Assembly (NCBI RefSeq): GCF_020886775.1
Contig: NZ_AP024525.1
Coordinates: forward strand, 2,294,001 to 2,358,000
Direction: 5' to 3'
From: Sinomonas cyclohexanicum
GTDB lineage: Bacteria; Actinomycetota; Actinomycetes; Actinomycetales; Micrococcaceae
Length of the DNA: 64,000 nucleotides
Of the stretch, positions 36,171-45,378 are shown piece after piece (position 1 is the stretch's first letter; every line of letters starts with the position of its first letter). The notes under the pieces are model-generated. The model ran no database searches. It was not told the DNA's origin and saw only the letters and a program-made list of their open reading frames with translations. Both the position numbers and the translations under genes were made by a program.

Positions 36171-38360
36171 TCACAACATGCACGAGACGCAGCCCTCCAC
36201 CTCAGTCCCCTCGAGGGCAAGCTGGCGGAGGCGGATGTAGTAGAGCGTCTTGATGCCCTTGCGCCACGCGTAGATCTGGGCCTTGTTGATGTCCCGCGTG
36301 GTCGCGGTGTCCTTGAAGAACAGCGTGAGCGAGAGGCCCTGGTCCACGTGCTGGGTCGCGGCGGCGTACGTGTCGATGATCTTCTCGTAGCCGATCTCGT
36401 AGGCGTCCTGGTAGTAGTCGAGGTTCTCGTTCGTCAGGTACGGCGCCGGGTAGTAGACGCGGCCGATCTTGCCTTCCTTGCGGATCTCGACCTTGGACGC
36501 GACCGGGTGGATCGAGGACGTCGAGTTGTTGATGTAGCTGATCGAGCCGGTGGGCGGGACCGCCTGGAGGTTCTGGTTGTAGATGCCGTGCTCCATGACG
36601 TCCGCCTTGAGCGCACTCCAGTCCTCCTGCGTGGGGATGTGGACCTTGGCGAAGAGCTCCTTGACCTTCTCGGTCTGAGGCACCCACTCCTGCTCGGTGT
36701 ACTTGTCGAAGAACTCGCCCGAGGCGTACTTCGAGTTCTCGAAGCCGCCGAACGCCTGCCCGTGCTCCTTCGCGAGGAGGTTCGAGGCACGCAGCGCGTG
36801 GAAGAGCACCGTGTAGAAGTAGATGTTCGTGAAGTCCAGGCCCTCTTCGGAGCCGTAGTGGACCCGCTCGCGGGCCAGGTACCCGTGGAGGTTCATCTGG
36901 CCAAGGCCGATCGCGTGCGACTTCGAGTTGCCCTCCGCGACGGACGGCACGGACTCGATGTAGCTCATGTCCGAGACGGCCGAGAGCGCCCGGATCGCCG
37001 TCTCGATCGACAGCGCGAAGTCCTCCGAGTCCATCGTCTTGGCGATGTTCATCGAGCCGAGGTTGCAGGAGATGTCCTTGCCGACGGTCGCGTACGTGAG
37101 GTCCTCGTTGTACTCGCTCGGCGTGGAGACCTGAAGGATCTCGGAGCACAGGTTGCTCATCGTGACCTTGCCGGCGATCGGGTTGGCCCGGTTCACCGTG
37201 TCCTCGAACATGATGTACGGGTAGCCGGACTCGAACTGGATCTCGGCGAGGGTCTGGAAGAACTCGCGGGCGTTGATCTTGGTCTTCTTGATCCGCGCGT
37301 CGTCGACCATCTCGTAGTACTTCTCCGTGACGGAAACGTCCGAGAACGGCTTGCCGTAGACCCGCTCCACGTCATACGGAGAGAAGAGGTACATGTCCTC
37401 GTTCCGCTTCGCGAGCTCGAACGTGATGTCCGGGATCACGACGCCGAGGGAGAGCGTCTTGATGCGGATCTTCTCGTCTGCGTTCTCACGCTTCGTGTCG
37501 AGGAAGCGGTAGATGTCAGGGTGGTGGGCGTGCAGGTACACAGCGCCCGCGCCCTGGCGCGCGCCGAGCTGGTTTGCGTACGAGAAGGAGTCCTCGAGGA
37601 GCTTCATGACCGGGATGACGCCAGAGGACTGGTTCTCGATCTGCTTGATCGGAGCGCCGTGCTCGCGGATGTTGGTCAGGGAGAGGGCGACCCCGCCGCC
37701 GCGCTTCGAAAGCTGGAGCGCGGAGTTGATGCCGCGCGCGATCGACTCCATGTTGTCCTCGATGCGCAGCAGGAAGCACGAGACGAGCTCGCCGCGCTGC
37801 TTCTTGCCGGCGTTGAGGAAAGTCGGCGTGGCGGGCTGGAAGCGGCCCGCGATGATCTCGTCCACGAGCTGGGTCGCGAGCTTCTCGTCCCCGCGCGCGA
37901 GGTGCAGTGCCACCATGCACACGCGATCCTCGTACCGCTCGAGGTAGCGCTTCCCGTCGAACGTCTTGAGGGTGTACGAGGTGTAGAACTTGAACGCGCC
38001 GAGGAACGTCTCGAAGCGGAACTTCTTCTTGTAGGCCCGCGCGAACAGGTCACGGACGAAGTTCATCGTGTACTGGTCGAGGGTCTCCCGCTCGTAGTAG
38101 TCCTTCTTGACGAGGTAGTCGAGCTTCTCGTCCAGATCATGGAAGAACACGGTGTTGGTGTTGACATGGTCCAGGAAGTACTGGCGCGCCGCGTAGCGGT
38201 CGGCGTCGAACTGGATCTTCCCGTCCTCGCCATACAGGTTGAGCATGGCGTTGAGCTCGTGGTAGCCCAGGCCCCTGTACTTCGCGGGCAGCTCCTTCGA
38301 GTCCACGGCCTTGCCCTCCGCCGTCTCGGCTACTGCGGGTTCTGCGACAGTCGCGTCCAA
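36171..38360 (-). CDS. nrdE: Class Ib ribonucleotide reductase alpha subunit
   Basis: A 729-residue R1E protein that reduces ribonucleoside diphosphates to deoxy forms. Active-site and radical-path elements include [25 protein letters not shown], the tyrosine pair region near [12 protein letters not shown], and the C-terminal redox pair CVSC four residues from the end (re-reduced by NrdH). The start appears to be TTG at 38360, overlapping the end of nrdI by 31 bp, so translation is coupled. Confidence 0.96.
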   Translation of the reverse strand: MDATVAEPAVAETAEGKAVDSKELPAKYRGLGYHELNAMLNLYGEDGKIQFDADRYAARQYFLDHVNTNTVFFHDLDEKLDYLVKKDYYERETLDQYTMNFVRDLFARAYKKKFRFETFLGAFKFYTSYTLKTFDGKRYLERYEDRVCMVALHLARGDEKLATQLVDEIIAGRFQPATPTFLNAGKKQRGELVSCFLLRIEDNMESIARGINSALQLSKRGGGVALSLTNIREHGAPIKQIENQSSGVIPVMKLLEDSFSYANQLGARQGAGAVYLHAHHPDIYRFLDTKRENADEKIRIKTLSLGVVIPDITFELAKRNEDMYLFSPYDVERVYGKPFSDVSVTEKYYEMVDDARIKKTKINAREFFQTLAEIQFESGYPYIMFEDTVNRANPIAGKVTMSNLCSEILQVSTPSEYNEDLTYATVGKDISCNLGSMNIAKTMDSEDFALSIETAIRALSAVSDMSYIESVPSVAEGNSKSHAIGLGQMNLHGYLARERVHYGSEEGLDFTNIYFYTVLFHALRASNLLAKEHGQAFGGFENSKYASGEFFDKYTEQEWVPQTEKVKELFAKVHIPTQEDWSALKADVMEHGIYNQNLQAVPPTGSISYINNSTSSIHPVASKVEIRKEGKIGRVYYPAPYLTNENLDYYQDAYEIGYEKIIDTYAAATQHVDQGLSLTLFFKDTATTRDINKAQIYAWRKGIKTLYYIRLRQLALEGTEVEGCVSCML

Positions 38361-38815
38361 AATTTGTCCAATCCTTCGGTGACCCGGGCCACGTCGTCAG
38401 CGGTGCCCATGAGTTCGAATCGATAGAGGTGGGGCACCGTGCACTTGACGGCGATGATGTCGCCCGCGGCGCAGTAGTTGTCCCCGAAGTTCGTGTTGCC
38501 CGCGCTGATGACGCCCCGGATGAGGCCCCGGTTCTGCGGGTCGTTGAGGAATCTGATGACCTGCTTCGGCACAGATCCGGCGCCACCCGTCCCGCCGTAG
38601 GTCGGAACGACCAGCACGAACGGCTCTGTCGCCCGCAGCGGGGCGTCGTGCAGATGCAGCGGGATCCTCTCGGCCTCGCAGCCCAGCTTGCCCACGAACC
38701 GGTGGGTGTTTCCCGAGACAGAGGAGAAGTAGACCAGCCGCGCGGATGTCAGGCGGGGACCGGAGTCCATGCCCGTCGCGCCGGCATCCGCCGCGGCAAT
38801 GATCTGCGAGGCCAT
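38330..38815 (-). CDS. nrdI: Flavodoxin-like NrdI activator
   Basis: A 161-residue flavodoxin fold. [18 protein letters not shown] (residues about 27-44) holds the FMN phosphate loop, [20 protein letters not shown] and [19 protein letters not shown] are the other flavin-contacting loops. NrdI makes the oxidant needed to assemble the Mn(III)2-Tyr radical in NrdF. It lies between nrdH and nrdE and overlaps nrdE. Confidence 0.95.
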   Translation of the reverse strand: MASQIIAAADAGATGMDSGPRLTSARLVYFSSVSGNTHRFVGKLGCEAERIPLHLHDAPLRATEPFVLVVPTYGGTGGAGSVPKQVIRFLNDPQNRGLIRGVISAGNTNFGDNYCAAGDIIAVKCTVPHLYRFELMGTADDVARVTEGLDKFWTRLSQNPQ

Positions 38816-38899
38816 CTGAGCGCACCCCCTCGTGGTTGGTGAGGCTCGTAGTTGGTGAGTGCTAATGGGTTGGAGGGCCGTGTGGACCTGCGGGACGGC

Positions 38900-39151
38900 T
38901 CAGGCCACCGACGCGGCGGCGGCGCCGCCCTGGGCGATCGCGGCGATCTTGTCAGGACGGAAGCCAGACCACTGGTCTGCATCGGTCACGACGACCGGCG
39001 CCTGCAGGTAGCCCAGGTCCTTGATCTTCTGGAGGGCCGCCGGGTCCTCCGTGACATCGACGCTCGTGTACGCGATGCCCTTCTTGTCGAGGGCACGGTA
39101 GGTCGCATTGCACTGCACGCACGCCGGCTTCGTGTAGACCGTAACGTTCAT
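38900..39151 (-). CDS. nrdH: Glutaredoxin-like NrdH redoxin
   Basis: An 83-residue redoxin with CVQC (Cys11, Cys14), the redox centre that reduces NrdE, and the NrdH motif WSGFRPDKI towards the C-terminus. AAGGAATC precedes the ATG. It is the first gene of nrdHIEF, 84 bp before nrdI. Confidence 0.96.
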   Translation of the reverse strand: MNVTVYTKPACVQCNATYRALDKKGIAYTSVDVTEDPAALQKIKDLGYLQAPVVVTDADQWSGFRPDKIAAIAQGGAAAASVA

Positions 39152-39253
39152 GATTCCTTACCCCATCCTTCAAAAGCTTCCTCGGCCGAGGCACTCGCCG
39201 CCGCCGTCCCGACGGCCGCCCCTCAGGTCTCGAGCACCTCGGTGCCCTCGATA

Positions 39254-39295
39254 CTACATGTAGTGCATGCCCTCGCCGTGGACCCCAAGATGTTG
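39254..39295 (-). promoter_or_regulatory. Tandem NrdR boxes upstream of nrdHIEF
   Basis: CTACATGTAG (39254-39263) and CAAGATGTTG (39286-39295) both fit the core CWAnATnTWG of NrdR boxes, and their starts are 32 bp apart, three helical turns as expected for cooperative binding. They lie about 100-145 bp upstream of the nrdH ATG. NrdR represses nrd operons when ATP/dATP indicate sufficient deoxynucleotides. The nrdR gene itself is not in this window. Confidence 0.8.
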
Positions 39296-39563
39296 TCTTA
39301 CAAGTATGTCATTCTGCGGCCGCCGAGTCCACAGACTCCCCACATTTAATGCACCGCCAGCAGCCCCGTATTCCCGCCCTTCGGGGTCGGTTGTCCACAG
39401 CCTGTGGACCCCTCTGCGCACAGTCCCAAGGAGTTTGCGTGTCGTTCATCTCACGGCGTGTCGCGGCGTGTCGCGACGGGCGTGTCGCGGCCGGCACCGC
39501 AGCGCGCCGCACGGGCACGTGTGCCGTAGGCTTGAGCGCGCCGGCGAGACCAAGGAGGCCACG
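39296..39563. other. Divergent non-coding region between nrdHIEF and the LysR gene
   Basis: Contains the remainder of the nrd promoter side and the 5' region of the LysR gene. A short run of repeated CGTGTCGCG motifs (39457-39490: GCGTGTCGCGGCGTGTCGCG) is visible and could be a binding site; otherwise nothing recognisable. Confidence 0.4.
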
Positions 39564-40496
39564 ATGGTGAACCCCGTCCACCTCCAGACGCTCATCGAGG
39601 TGGTCCGGCTCGGCTCGTTCGCCGCCGCCGCCGCCCATCTGGGGTACACGCCGTCGGCCGTGTCACAGCAGATGGCCGCGCTCGAGCGCGAGACCGGCGT
39701 CGAGCTGTTCCACCGGACTGCCCGGAGCATCGAGCCGACCGAGGCGGCGCTCGTCATGATGCGCCACGCGGCCAAGGTCCTGACCGACATCGACACGCTC
39801 AGGGCCGCGACGGCGCGCGCGGCCGAGGCGGCGGGCCGCGAGCTCCGGCTGGGCATCTTCCCGAGCCTGGCCACCTATGTGCTCCCCCGGGTGCTCCGCG
39901 GGGAGGGGTGGCGACGCCTCGGCCTCGACCTGCACGTCTCCGTCGCCGAGCCCGGCGATACCGTCCGCCGACTCGCAGCGGGCGGCGACCTCGACGTCGT
40001 GCTCGTCTACCAGGTCGGCCAGAGCGGGCTGGCGTGGCCGCACACCGCGGATCGGCAGTGGATCGGCGACGATCCGTTCCACGTCGTGCTGCCGGAGTCG
40101 TGGGGCATCGCGGACGGCGTACGGGTCTCCGCGGACCAACTCGGCGGCATGCCGTGGATTGTGCACCATCCGGGGACCGGCGACGCGACGGTCATCGACC
40201 GGCTCTTCGCCAGCTGCGGCCTCTCGCCCCGGGTCGTGGCGTACAGCGACGACTTCAACGCGAGCCTCGGTCTGGCCTCGGCCGGGCTGGGCGCCGCCCT
40301 CGTCCCGGGGCTCGCGCTCCAGTCGAAGCCCGCCGGCGTGGTGGTGGTCGACGTGCCCGAGATCCGGCTCGCGCGGAACATCTTCGCCCTCCGCCCGCGC
40401 GGCGCCGCGGAATCGTCCACGACGCTGTTCCTCGATCTCATGGCCGACGCCCTCGGCTCCCTTCCCTCCCGGGGTCCGGGGGCCGGCGCGCGGTAG
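39564..40496 (+). CDS. LysR-family transcriptional regulator
   Basis: A 310-residue LTTR. The winged helix spans residues 1-60 (LQTLIEVVRLGSFAAAAAHL, then GYTPSAVSQQMAALERETGV), followed by the linker helix and a periplasmic-binding-like effector domain (ELRLGIFPSLATYVLPRVL, LDVVLVYQ, GLASAGLGAALVPGLAL). AAGGAGG lies 7 nt before the ATG. Target and effector unknown; divergent from the nrd operon but separated by more than 400 bp. Confidence 0.92.
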   Translation: MVNPVHLQTLIEVVRLGSFAAAAAHLGYTPSAVSQQMAALERETGVELFHRTARSIEPTEAALVMMRHAAKVLTDIDTLRAATARAAEAAGRELRLGIFPSLATYVLPRVLRGEGWRRLGLDLHVSVAEPGDTVRRLAAGGDLDVVLVYQVGQSGLAWPHTADRQWIGDDPFHVVLPESWGIADGVRVSADQLGGMPWIVHHPGTGDATVIDRLFASCGLSPRVVAYSDDFNASLGLASAGLGAALVPGLALQSKPAGVVVVDVPEIRLARNIFALRPRGAAESSTTLFLDLMADALGSLPSRGPGAGAR

Positions 40497-40499
40497 CCT
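40494..40499 (+). promoter_or_regulatory. -10 box of the DUF72 gene (overlaps the LysR stop)
   Basis: TAGCCT starts with the LysR TAG stop codon and ends 7 nt before the ATG at 40507. No ribosome site is present, so the DUF72 mRNA should be leaderless from an internal promoter. Confidence 0.5.
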
Positions 40500-40506
40500 T
40501 GCCTGC

Positions 40507-41322
40507 ATGGCCCATGCGCACATCGGCGTGTCCGGCTGGCGCTACCGGAACTGGCGCGGCGACTTCTACCCGCGAGGCCTCCGCCAGGCCGACGAGCTCG
40601 CCTACCTCGCCGAACGCGTCACCTCCGCCGAGGTCAACGGCTCGTTCTACTCGCTCCAGCGCCCGTCCTCGTACCGCTCCTGGCGGGAGGCCGTCCCCGA
40701 GGGGTTCGTCTTCGCGGTGAAGGGCGGGCGGTTCATCACCCACCTCTTGCAGCTGCGTGGTGTCGAGACCGCGCTCGCGAACTTCTTCGCCTCCGGCGTC
40801 CTCGCGCTCGAGGACGCGCTCGGGCCGCTCCTGTGGCAGCTGCCCGGACGGATGGCGTACGACGCCGGCCGGCTGGCGGAGTTCTTCGACCTCCTCCCGC
40901 GGTCCACGGCTGCTGCTGCCGAGCTCGCCGCACGGCACGACGCCCACGTGCCCGAGGACCGGGCGCTCACGGTGGCGGCCGTCGACAGGCCGCTGCTGCA
41001 CGCCGTCGAGCCCCGCCACGAGAGCTTCGACTCGCCCGACGCCCGAGCGCTCTTCGAGCGGCACGGGATCTCCATGGTCCTCTCGGACAGCGCCGGCGCG
41101 TGGCCCGCCGTGGACGCGGACACGGCGGGCTTCCGCTACGTACGCCTCCACGGCGAGACGGAGCTGTACCGAGGCGGGTACTCAGAGGCCTCCTTGGACC
41201 GCTGGGCCGGCCGCGTCGCGGAATGGCTCTCGTCCGGCCACGACTCCTACGTCTACTTCGACAACGACGCCGACGGCCGCGCGCCGCACGACGCCGTGTC
41301 CCTCCTTGCCCGGCTGGTCTGA
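40507..41322 (+). CDS. DUF72-family TIM-barrel protein
   Basis: A 271-residue DUF72 protein: IGVSGWRYRNWRGDFYPRGL at the N-terminus, VNGSFYSLQRPSSYRSW, FAVKGGRFITH, LWQLPG, AVEPRHESF and the late YVRLHGE and YVYFDNDADG blocks. It is a TIM-barrel resembling phosphoglucomutase/epimerase-like enzymes and has no established function. Distance to the LysR gene is 10 bp but a private leaderless promoter is likely. Confidence 0.9.
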   Translation: MAHAHIGVSGWRYRNWRGDFYPRGLRQADELAYLAERVTSAEVNGSFYSLQRPSSYRSWREAVPEGFVFAVKGGRFITHLLQLRGVETALANFFASGVLALEDALGPLLWQLPGRMAYDAGRLAEFFDLLPRSTAAAAELAARHDAHVPEDRALTVAAVDRPLLHAVEPRHESFDSPDARALFERHGISMVLSDSAGAWPAVDADTAGFRYVRLHGETELYRGGYSEASLDRWAGRVAEWLSSGHDSYVYFDNDADGRAPHDAVSLLARLV

Positions 41323-41361
41323 GGCGGCGATGAGGTGCTGGCCTGCCACGCGGGGGCGGGC

Positions 41362-41367
41362 TATCGT
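41362..41367 (+). promoter_or_regulatory. -10 box of the DUF2004 gene (leaderless)
   Basis: TATCGT ends 6 nt before the ATG at 41374, which places transcription start on the start codon and decides this ATG over an upstream in-frame GTG. Confidence 0.5.
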
Positions 41368-41373
41368 TCTGTC

Positions 41374-41877
41374 ATGGAGACGGCAATCAGCCAGCACTTC
41401 GGCGAGATAGCCCTCGCGCCGGCGGGAAGCCGAGCCGTGGCCGGCTCGTTCACGCTCGGGGGCTCCCCGGTGGAGCTGGACTTGAACATCACCGACCAGG
41501 ACCGGCTCGACGAGGCGTCGCTGCACAAGGTCGACTACAGGCTGCGCTTCCTTCCCGAACTCGTCGAGTCCGTGCGGGAGCTCATCGGCCAGGAGCTCGA
41601 CGACGAGGACAGCGCCGCCGACCAGTACCGCCGCTTCCACTGCCAGAACCTCCGCGATGGCGACGTCACATCCGTGTTCGGGGTCGAGCGTCCCGAGGAC
41701 ATCAGCAAGGACGTCTTCCTCCGCGCGCTCAGGCTCGCGCACGTCGGGATCTTCCCCGGGCAACCAGAACGCTACTTTGTACTGGACTTCACCCTCGGCC
41801 AGGGCTTCACGGACGAGGTCCTCGTCGCCGCCGCCGATTCGGACGGCATGGTCGACGACGAGGTCCTCTGGGACTGA
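41374..41877 (+). CDS. DUF2004-like acidic protein
   Basis: A 167-residue, strongly acidic soluble protein (VELDLNITDQDRLDEASLHK, ELDDEDSAADQY, a YFVLDFTLGQGFTDEVLVA strand block) that resembles DUF2004 proteins, a family of unknown function. No signal peptide or membrane segment. The start is decided by the -10 box 6 nt upstream. It ends just before a strong terminator. Confidence 0.65.
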   Translation: METAISQHFGEIALAPAGSRAVAGSFTLGGSPVELDLNITDQDRLDEASLHKVDYRLRFLPELVESVRELIGQELDDEDSAADQYRRFHCQNLRDGDVTSVFGVERPEDISKDVFLRALRLAHVGIFPGQPERYFVLDFTLGQGFTDEVLVAAADSDGMVDDEVLWD

Positions 41878-41900
41878 TCCCGCTGCCCAGCACCAGCCCT

Positions 41901-41955
41901 GAGACGACGACGCCGGCCCCCGAGGAAACTCGGGGGCCGGCGTCGTCGTCGTCTC
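41901..41955. terminator. Bidirectional terminator between DUF2004 and metE
   Basis: An almost perfect hairpin of about 24 bp (GAGACGACGACG with CCGGCCCCCGAG, GAAA loop, then the complementary arm ending CGTCGTCTC) lies between two convergent genes. One GTC unit is extra in the right arm. Typical actinobacterial terminator without T-run. Confidence 0.85.
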
Positions 41956-41985
41956 AGTCTCGCGCGGGCGCGGACGTCAGGGCCG

Positions 41986-44388
41986 TCAGGCGGTCACGAG
42001 CGCGGCGCGCGCGGCCTTGGTCGCCTCGACGAGGTGGCGCAGCGAGGCCTCCGTCTCCTCGTAGCCGCGGGTCTTGAGCCCGCAGTCCGGGTTCACCCAG
42101 AGCTGGCGGGCGGGAACGTGCGCGACCGCGGTCGCGAGCAACTCCTCGATCTCCTCTTGGCCGGGTACCCGCGGGGAGTGGATGTCGTACACGCCCGGTC
42201 CGACGCCGCGGCCGAACCCGTGGGCCTCGAGGTCGTTGACGACCTCCATACGCGAGCGGGCGGCCTCGATCGAGGTCACGTCGGCGTCGAGGCCGTCGAT
42301 CGCGTCGATGATGGCCCCGAACTCGGAGTAGCACAGGTGCGTGTGGATCTGGGTGGGATCCGCGGCACCCGCGGTCGCGAGGCGGAACGACTTGACGGAC
42401 CAGTCGAGGTAGGCCGGCTGGTCGGCGCGGCGCAGCGGGAGCAGCTCGCGGAGGGCCGGCTCGTCGACCTGGATGACCTTGATGCCGGCCGCCTCGAGGT
42501 CCGCGATCTCGTCGCGCAGCGCGAGCGCCACCTGGTTCGCGGTCTCGGCGAGGGGCTGGTCATCGCGGACGAAGGACCACGCGAGGATGGTCACCGGCCC
42601 CGTGAGCATGCCCTTGACCGGCTTCTCGGTCAGGGACTGGGCGTACTCGGTCCACGGGACCGTGATCGACGCCGCGCTGGAGGCGTCGCCCCACAGGATC
42701 GACGGACCGGCCTGGCGGGACACGTCGCCCCAGAGGATCGACGGGCGCGTGCAGCGGGAGCCGTAGGACTGGACCCAGCCGTGGACCGTGACGTCGAAGC
42801 CGTCGAGGTTCTCGGCGAAGTACTGGACCATGTCGTTGCGCTCGGGCTCGCCATGGACGAGCACATCGAAGCCGAGCTCCTCCTGAAGCTCAACGACGCG
42901 CTTGATCTCGTCCTTCATGAGCTTCTCATACTCGGCCGCGTCGATCGCGCCCTTGTTCAGGCGGGCGCGCGCCCCGCGGACCTCGGCGGTCTGCGGGAAG
43001 GAGCCGATCGTCGTCGTGGGCAGCGCCGGCAGGTCGAGGACCGCCTCCTGCGCCGCGGCGCGGACCGCGTACTCCGAGCGGGAGAAGTCGGCCTCGGTGA
43101 GGGCACCCGTGCGCTGGCGCACCTCGGGGCGGCGGACGCCGGGGGCCTGGGCGCGGGAGGCGATGACACGGGTGGCCTCCTCGATCGCCTCGCGGGCCGA
43201 TGCGGGGTCGGCCAGGTAGGCGGCGAGGGTCGCCACCTCGCGCACCTTCTGGTCGGCGAATGCGAGCCAGCTGCGCAGGCCGGCGTCGAGCTGCTGCTCC
43301 TCGTCGACGTCGTGGGGGACGTGGAACGTCGAGGTGGAGGTCGCGACGGCGACGGCGAAGCCGTGCTCTGCCCCGGCGGCGCGGAGCGCGTCAAGCTTCT
43401 GGGCGGAGGACGCGAGGTCGTTGCGCCAGATGTTGTGGCCGTCCACGACGCCGGCCACGAGGGTCTTGCCCGCGAAGCCGGCAAGCTCGGCATCGGACGG
43501 CAGCGCGCCCTTGAACAGGTCCAGCGCAACGGCCTCGACGCCGGTCGCGGAGACGGCGGAGGTCAGCTCGCCGAGCCCGCCGTACGGTGCGGACAGGAGG
43601 ATTGCCGGGCGGCCCTCACCCTCGGTGGCGGCGGTCAGCACGGCGTAGGCACGCTCGACGGCGGCACGCACCTCGGCGGGGCCGGCGCCGTCAAGATCAG
43701 CCACGAGGGCGGGCTCGTCGAGCTGGACCCACTCGGCGCCGGCGGCGGCGAGCTTCGCGAGCAGCTCCACATAGACGGGGAGGACATCGTCGAGGCGGGA
43801 CAGCGGCGCGAACCCCGCCGGGGCGCCGTCGGACGCCTTGGAGAGGAGCAGGAGCGTCACAGGACCGACGAGGTACGGGCGGGTGACGCTGCCGTTGGCC
43901 TTGGCGAGCGCGAACTCCTCGACCACACGGTCGGACGAGAGCGAGAACTCGGTCTCCGGGCCGATCTCGGGCACGAGGTAGTGGTAGTTCGTGTCGAACC
44001 ACTTGGTCATCTCGAGCGGCTGCTGCTCGGCGTTGCCGCGGGCGAGCGTGAAGTACGCGTCGAGGCCGAGCCGGCCGTCGGCGTCGTGCAGGTTCCCGAA
44101 GCGCGCGGGGACGCCGCCCAGTGCCACGAGGGTGTCGAGGACCTGGTCGTAGAACGAGAACGTGCCCGGGACGGCGGAGGGGGCGGTGAGCCCGAGCTCG
44201 GCGAGCCGGCCGGCCGTAGCCAGCTGGATCGACTCGGCCGCGGCGGTCAGCTCGGCCTGGCTGGTCTTGCCGGACCAATAGGCCTCGACGGCCTTCTTGA
44301 GCTCGCGGCGGCGGCCGATGCGCGGGTAGCCGAGCACCGTGGCGGAGGGGAACGGGACGATCTGGGCAGGGGTGTGCTGTGCGGTCAT
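41986..44388 (-). CDS. metE: Cobalamin-independent methionine synthase
   Basis: An 800-residue MetE with the usual two halves: N-terminal LGYPRIGRRRELKKAVE, C-terminal catalytic barrel with zinc ligands in IHTHLCYSEFG and VNPDCGLKTRG. It transfers the methyl group of 5-methyl-THF (triglutamate) to homocysteine. Odd: a 13-codon in-frame tandem duplication gives PSILWGDVSRQAG followed by PSILWGDASSAAS (residues about 548-573); the first block is the normal one. metF lies 39 bp upstream in the same direction, so both probably form one operon. Confidence 0.95.
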   Translation of the reverse strand: MTAQHTPAQIVPFPSATVLGYPRIGRRRELKKAVEAYWSGKTSQAELTAAAESIQLATAGRLAELGLTAPSAVPGTFSFYDQVLDTLVALGGVPARFGNLHDADGRLGLDAYFTLARGNAEQQPLEMTKWFDTNYHYLVPEIGPETEFSLSSDRVVEEFALAKANGSVTRPYLVGPVTLLLLSKASDGAPAGFAPLSRLDDVLPVYVELLAKLAAAGAEWVQLDEPALVADLDGAGPAEVRAAVERAYAVLTAATEGEGRPAILLSAPYGGLGELTSAVSATGVEAVALDLFKGALPSDAELAGFAGKTLVAGVVDGHNIWRNDLASSAQKLDALRAAGAEHGFAVAVATSTSTFHVPHDVDEEQQLDAGLRSWLAFADQKVREVATLAAYLADPASAREAIEEATRVIASRAQAPGVRRPEVRQRTGALTEADFSRSEYAVRAAAQEAVLDLPALPTTTIGSFPQTAEVRGARARLNKGAIDAAEYEKLMKDEIKRVVELQEELGFDVLVHGEPERNDMVQYFAENLDGFDVTVHGWVQSYGSRCTRPSILWGDVSRQAGPSILWGDASSAASITVPWTEYAQSLTEKPVKGMLTGPVTILAWSFVRDDQPLAETANQVALALRDEIADLEAAGIKVIQVDEPALRELLPLRRADQPAYLDWSVKSFRLATAGAADPTQIHTHLCYSEFGAIIDAIDGLDADVTSIEAARSRMEVVNDLEAHGFGRGVGPGVYDIHSPRVPGQEEIEELLATAVAHVPARQLWVNPDCGLKTRGYEETEASLRHLVEATKAARAALVTA

Positions 44389-44427
44389 GGTGGAAGTCCT
44401 TGAAGTAGGCGTGGAGATCAGTGGGGA

Positions 44428-45378
44428 TCAGACGGCGGCGCGGTGGCGTGCCGCGAGGAGCGGCCGGCTGGGCCGCGGGAGGTCGAGCCGGCCGAGGACC
44501 TCGAGGGAGGCGGCATGCTCGTTGAACGTGTACAGGTGGAGGCCGGGGGCCCCGGATTCGAGCGCCGCCTCGGCGAGGCGCACGCTCGCGTCCACCCCGA
44601 TGGCGCGCACGGCCGGCGCGTCGTCTCCGGCTGCGCGGAGGCAGTCCACGAGGGCCGGGTCCGCGGCCACGCCCGAGAGTGCGGAGAGCTTCTCGACGCG
44701 GCGCAGGCTCGTGAACGGCATGATGCCCGGGATGATGGGGATGGTCACGCCGGCCCGACGGGCGCGCCGGACCAGCGAGCTGTACTGGTCCGCATGGAAG
44801 AACACCTGGGTGATCGCGAAGTCGGCCCCGGCGCGCTGCTTCGCGAGGAGGACCTCAACGTCATGCCCCTCGCTCGGTGACTCCGGGTGCTTGGTGGGAT
44901 ACGCGGCCACCCCGATCGCGACCTTTCCCGCCGCGAACTGGGCGGACCTGCGGCCCTCGGCACGCCGGATGAGCGCTACGAGGTCCTGCGCGTGCTGGAG
45001 GGCGTCCTGCGGGAGCGAACCATGGCGGGGGGCGTCTCCTCGGAGGGCGAGGATGCCCCGCACGCCGCGGTCGAGGAGCTCGTCCACGACGGCGGTGAGC
45101 TCTCCCGGCGTCCCGCCGACGCACGTCAGGTGCGCGAGGGGCCGCAGCGTCGTCTCCAGCTGGAGGCGTTCGACGAGGTCCAGCGCGGTGTCGTGGTTCG
45201 ACCCGCTCGCCCCGTACGTGACGGAGACGTAGTCCGGGTCAGTGGCCTCGAGCTCGCGGATGGTCGTCCAGAGCGTCTGCGACGCGGCCTCGCTCCGCGG
45301 CGGGAAGAGCTCGTAGGAGAGGGCGATCGGGGTGGTCGCCCTCGAACTGGGGGCGTCAAGAAGGGCTGGTGGTGACAT
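44428..45378 (-). CDS. metF: 5,10-methylenetetrahydrofolate reductase
   Basis: A 316-residue FAD-dependent TIM-barrel: SYELFPPRSEAASQTLW, YVSVTYGASGSN, HLTCVG, ILALRGDAPRHG, ADFAITQVFFHADQY and IPIIPGIMP are the standard MetF blocks. It makes 5-methyl-THF, the substrate of the downstream MetE. The ATG at 45378 follows a long 343-bp untranslated or intergenic stretch carrying a compact predicted RNA structure. Confidence 0.93.
   Translation of the reverse strand: MSPPALLDAPSSRATTPIALSYELFPPRSEAASQTLWTTIRELEATDPDYVSVTYGASGSNHDTALDLVERLQLETTLRPLAHLTCVGGTPGELTAVVDELLDRGVRGILALRGDAPRHGSLPQDALQHAQDLVALIRRAEGRRSAQFAAGKVAIGVAAYPTKHPESPSEGHDVEVLLAKQRAGADFAITQVFFHADQYSSLVRRARRAGVTIPIIPGIMPFTSLRRVEKLSALSGVAADPALVDCLRAAGDDAPAVRAIGVDASVRLAEAALESGAPGLHLYTFNEHAASLEVLGRLDLPRPSRPLLAARHRAAV

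Noticed and set aside
36348-38426. Very long open frame on the plus strand opposite nrdE
   Set aside because: It is antisense to a fully recognisable nrdE; its codons are Val/Leu/Arg/Glu-rich as expected for the mirror of a GC-rich gene, and no family motif appears.
42034-44403. Long open frame opposite metE
   Set aside because: Mirror frame of metE without motifs or own ribosome site.
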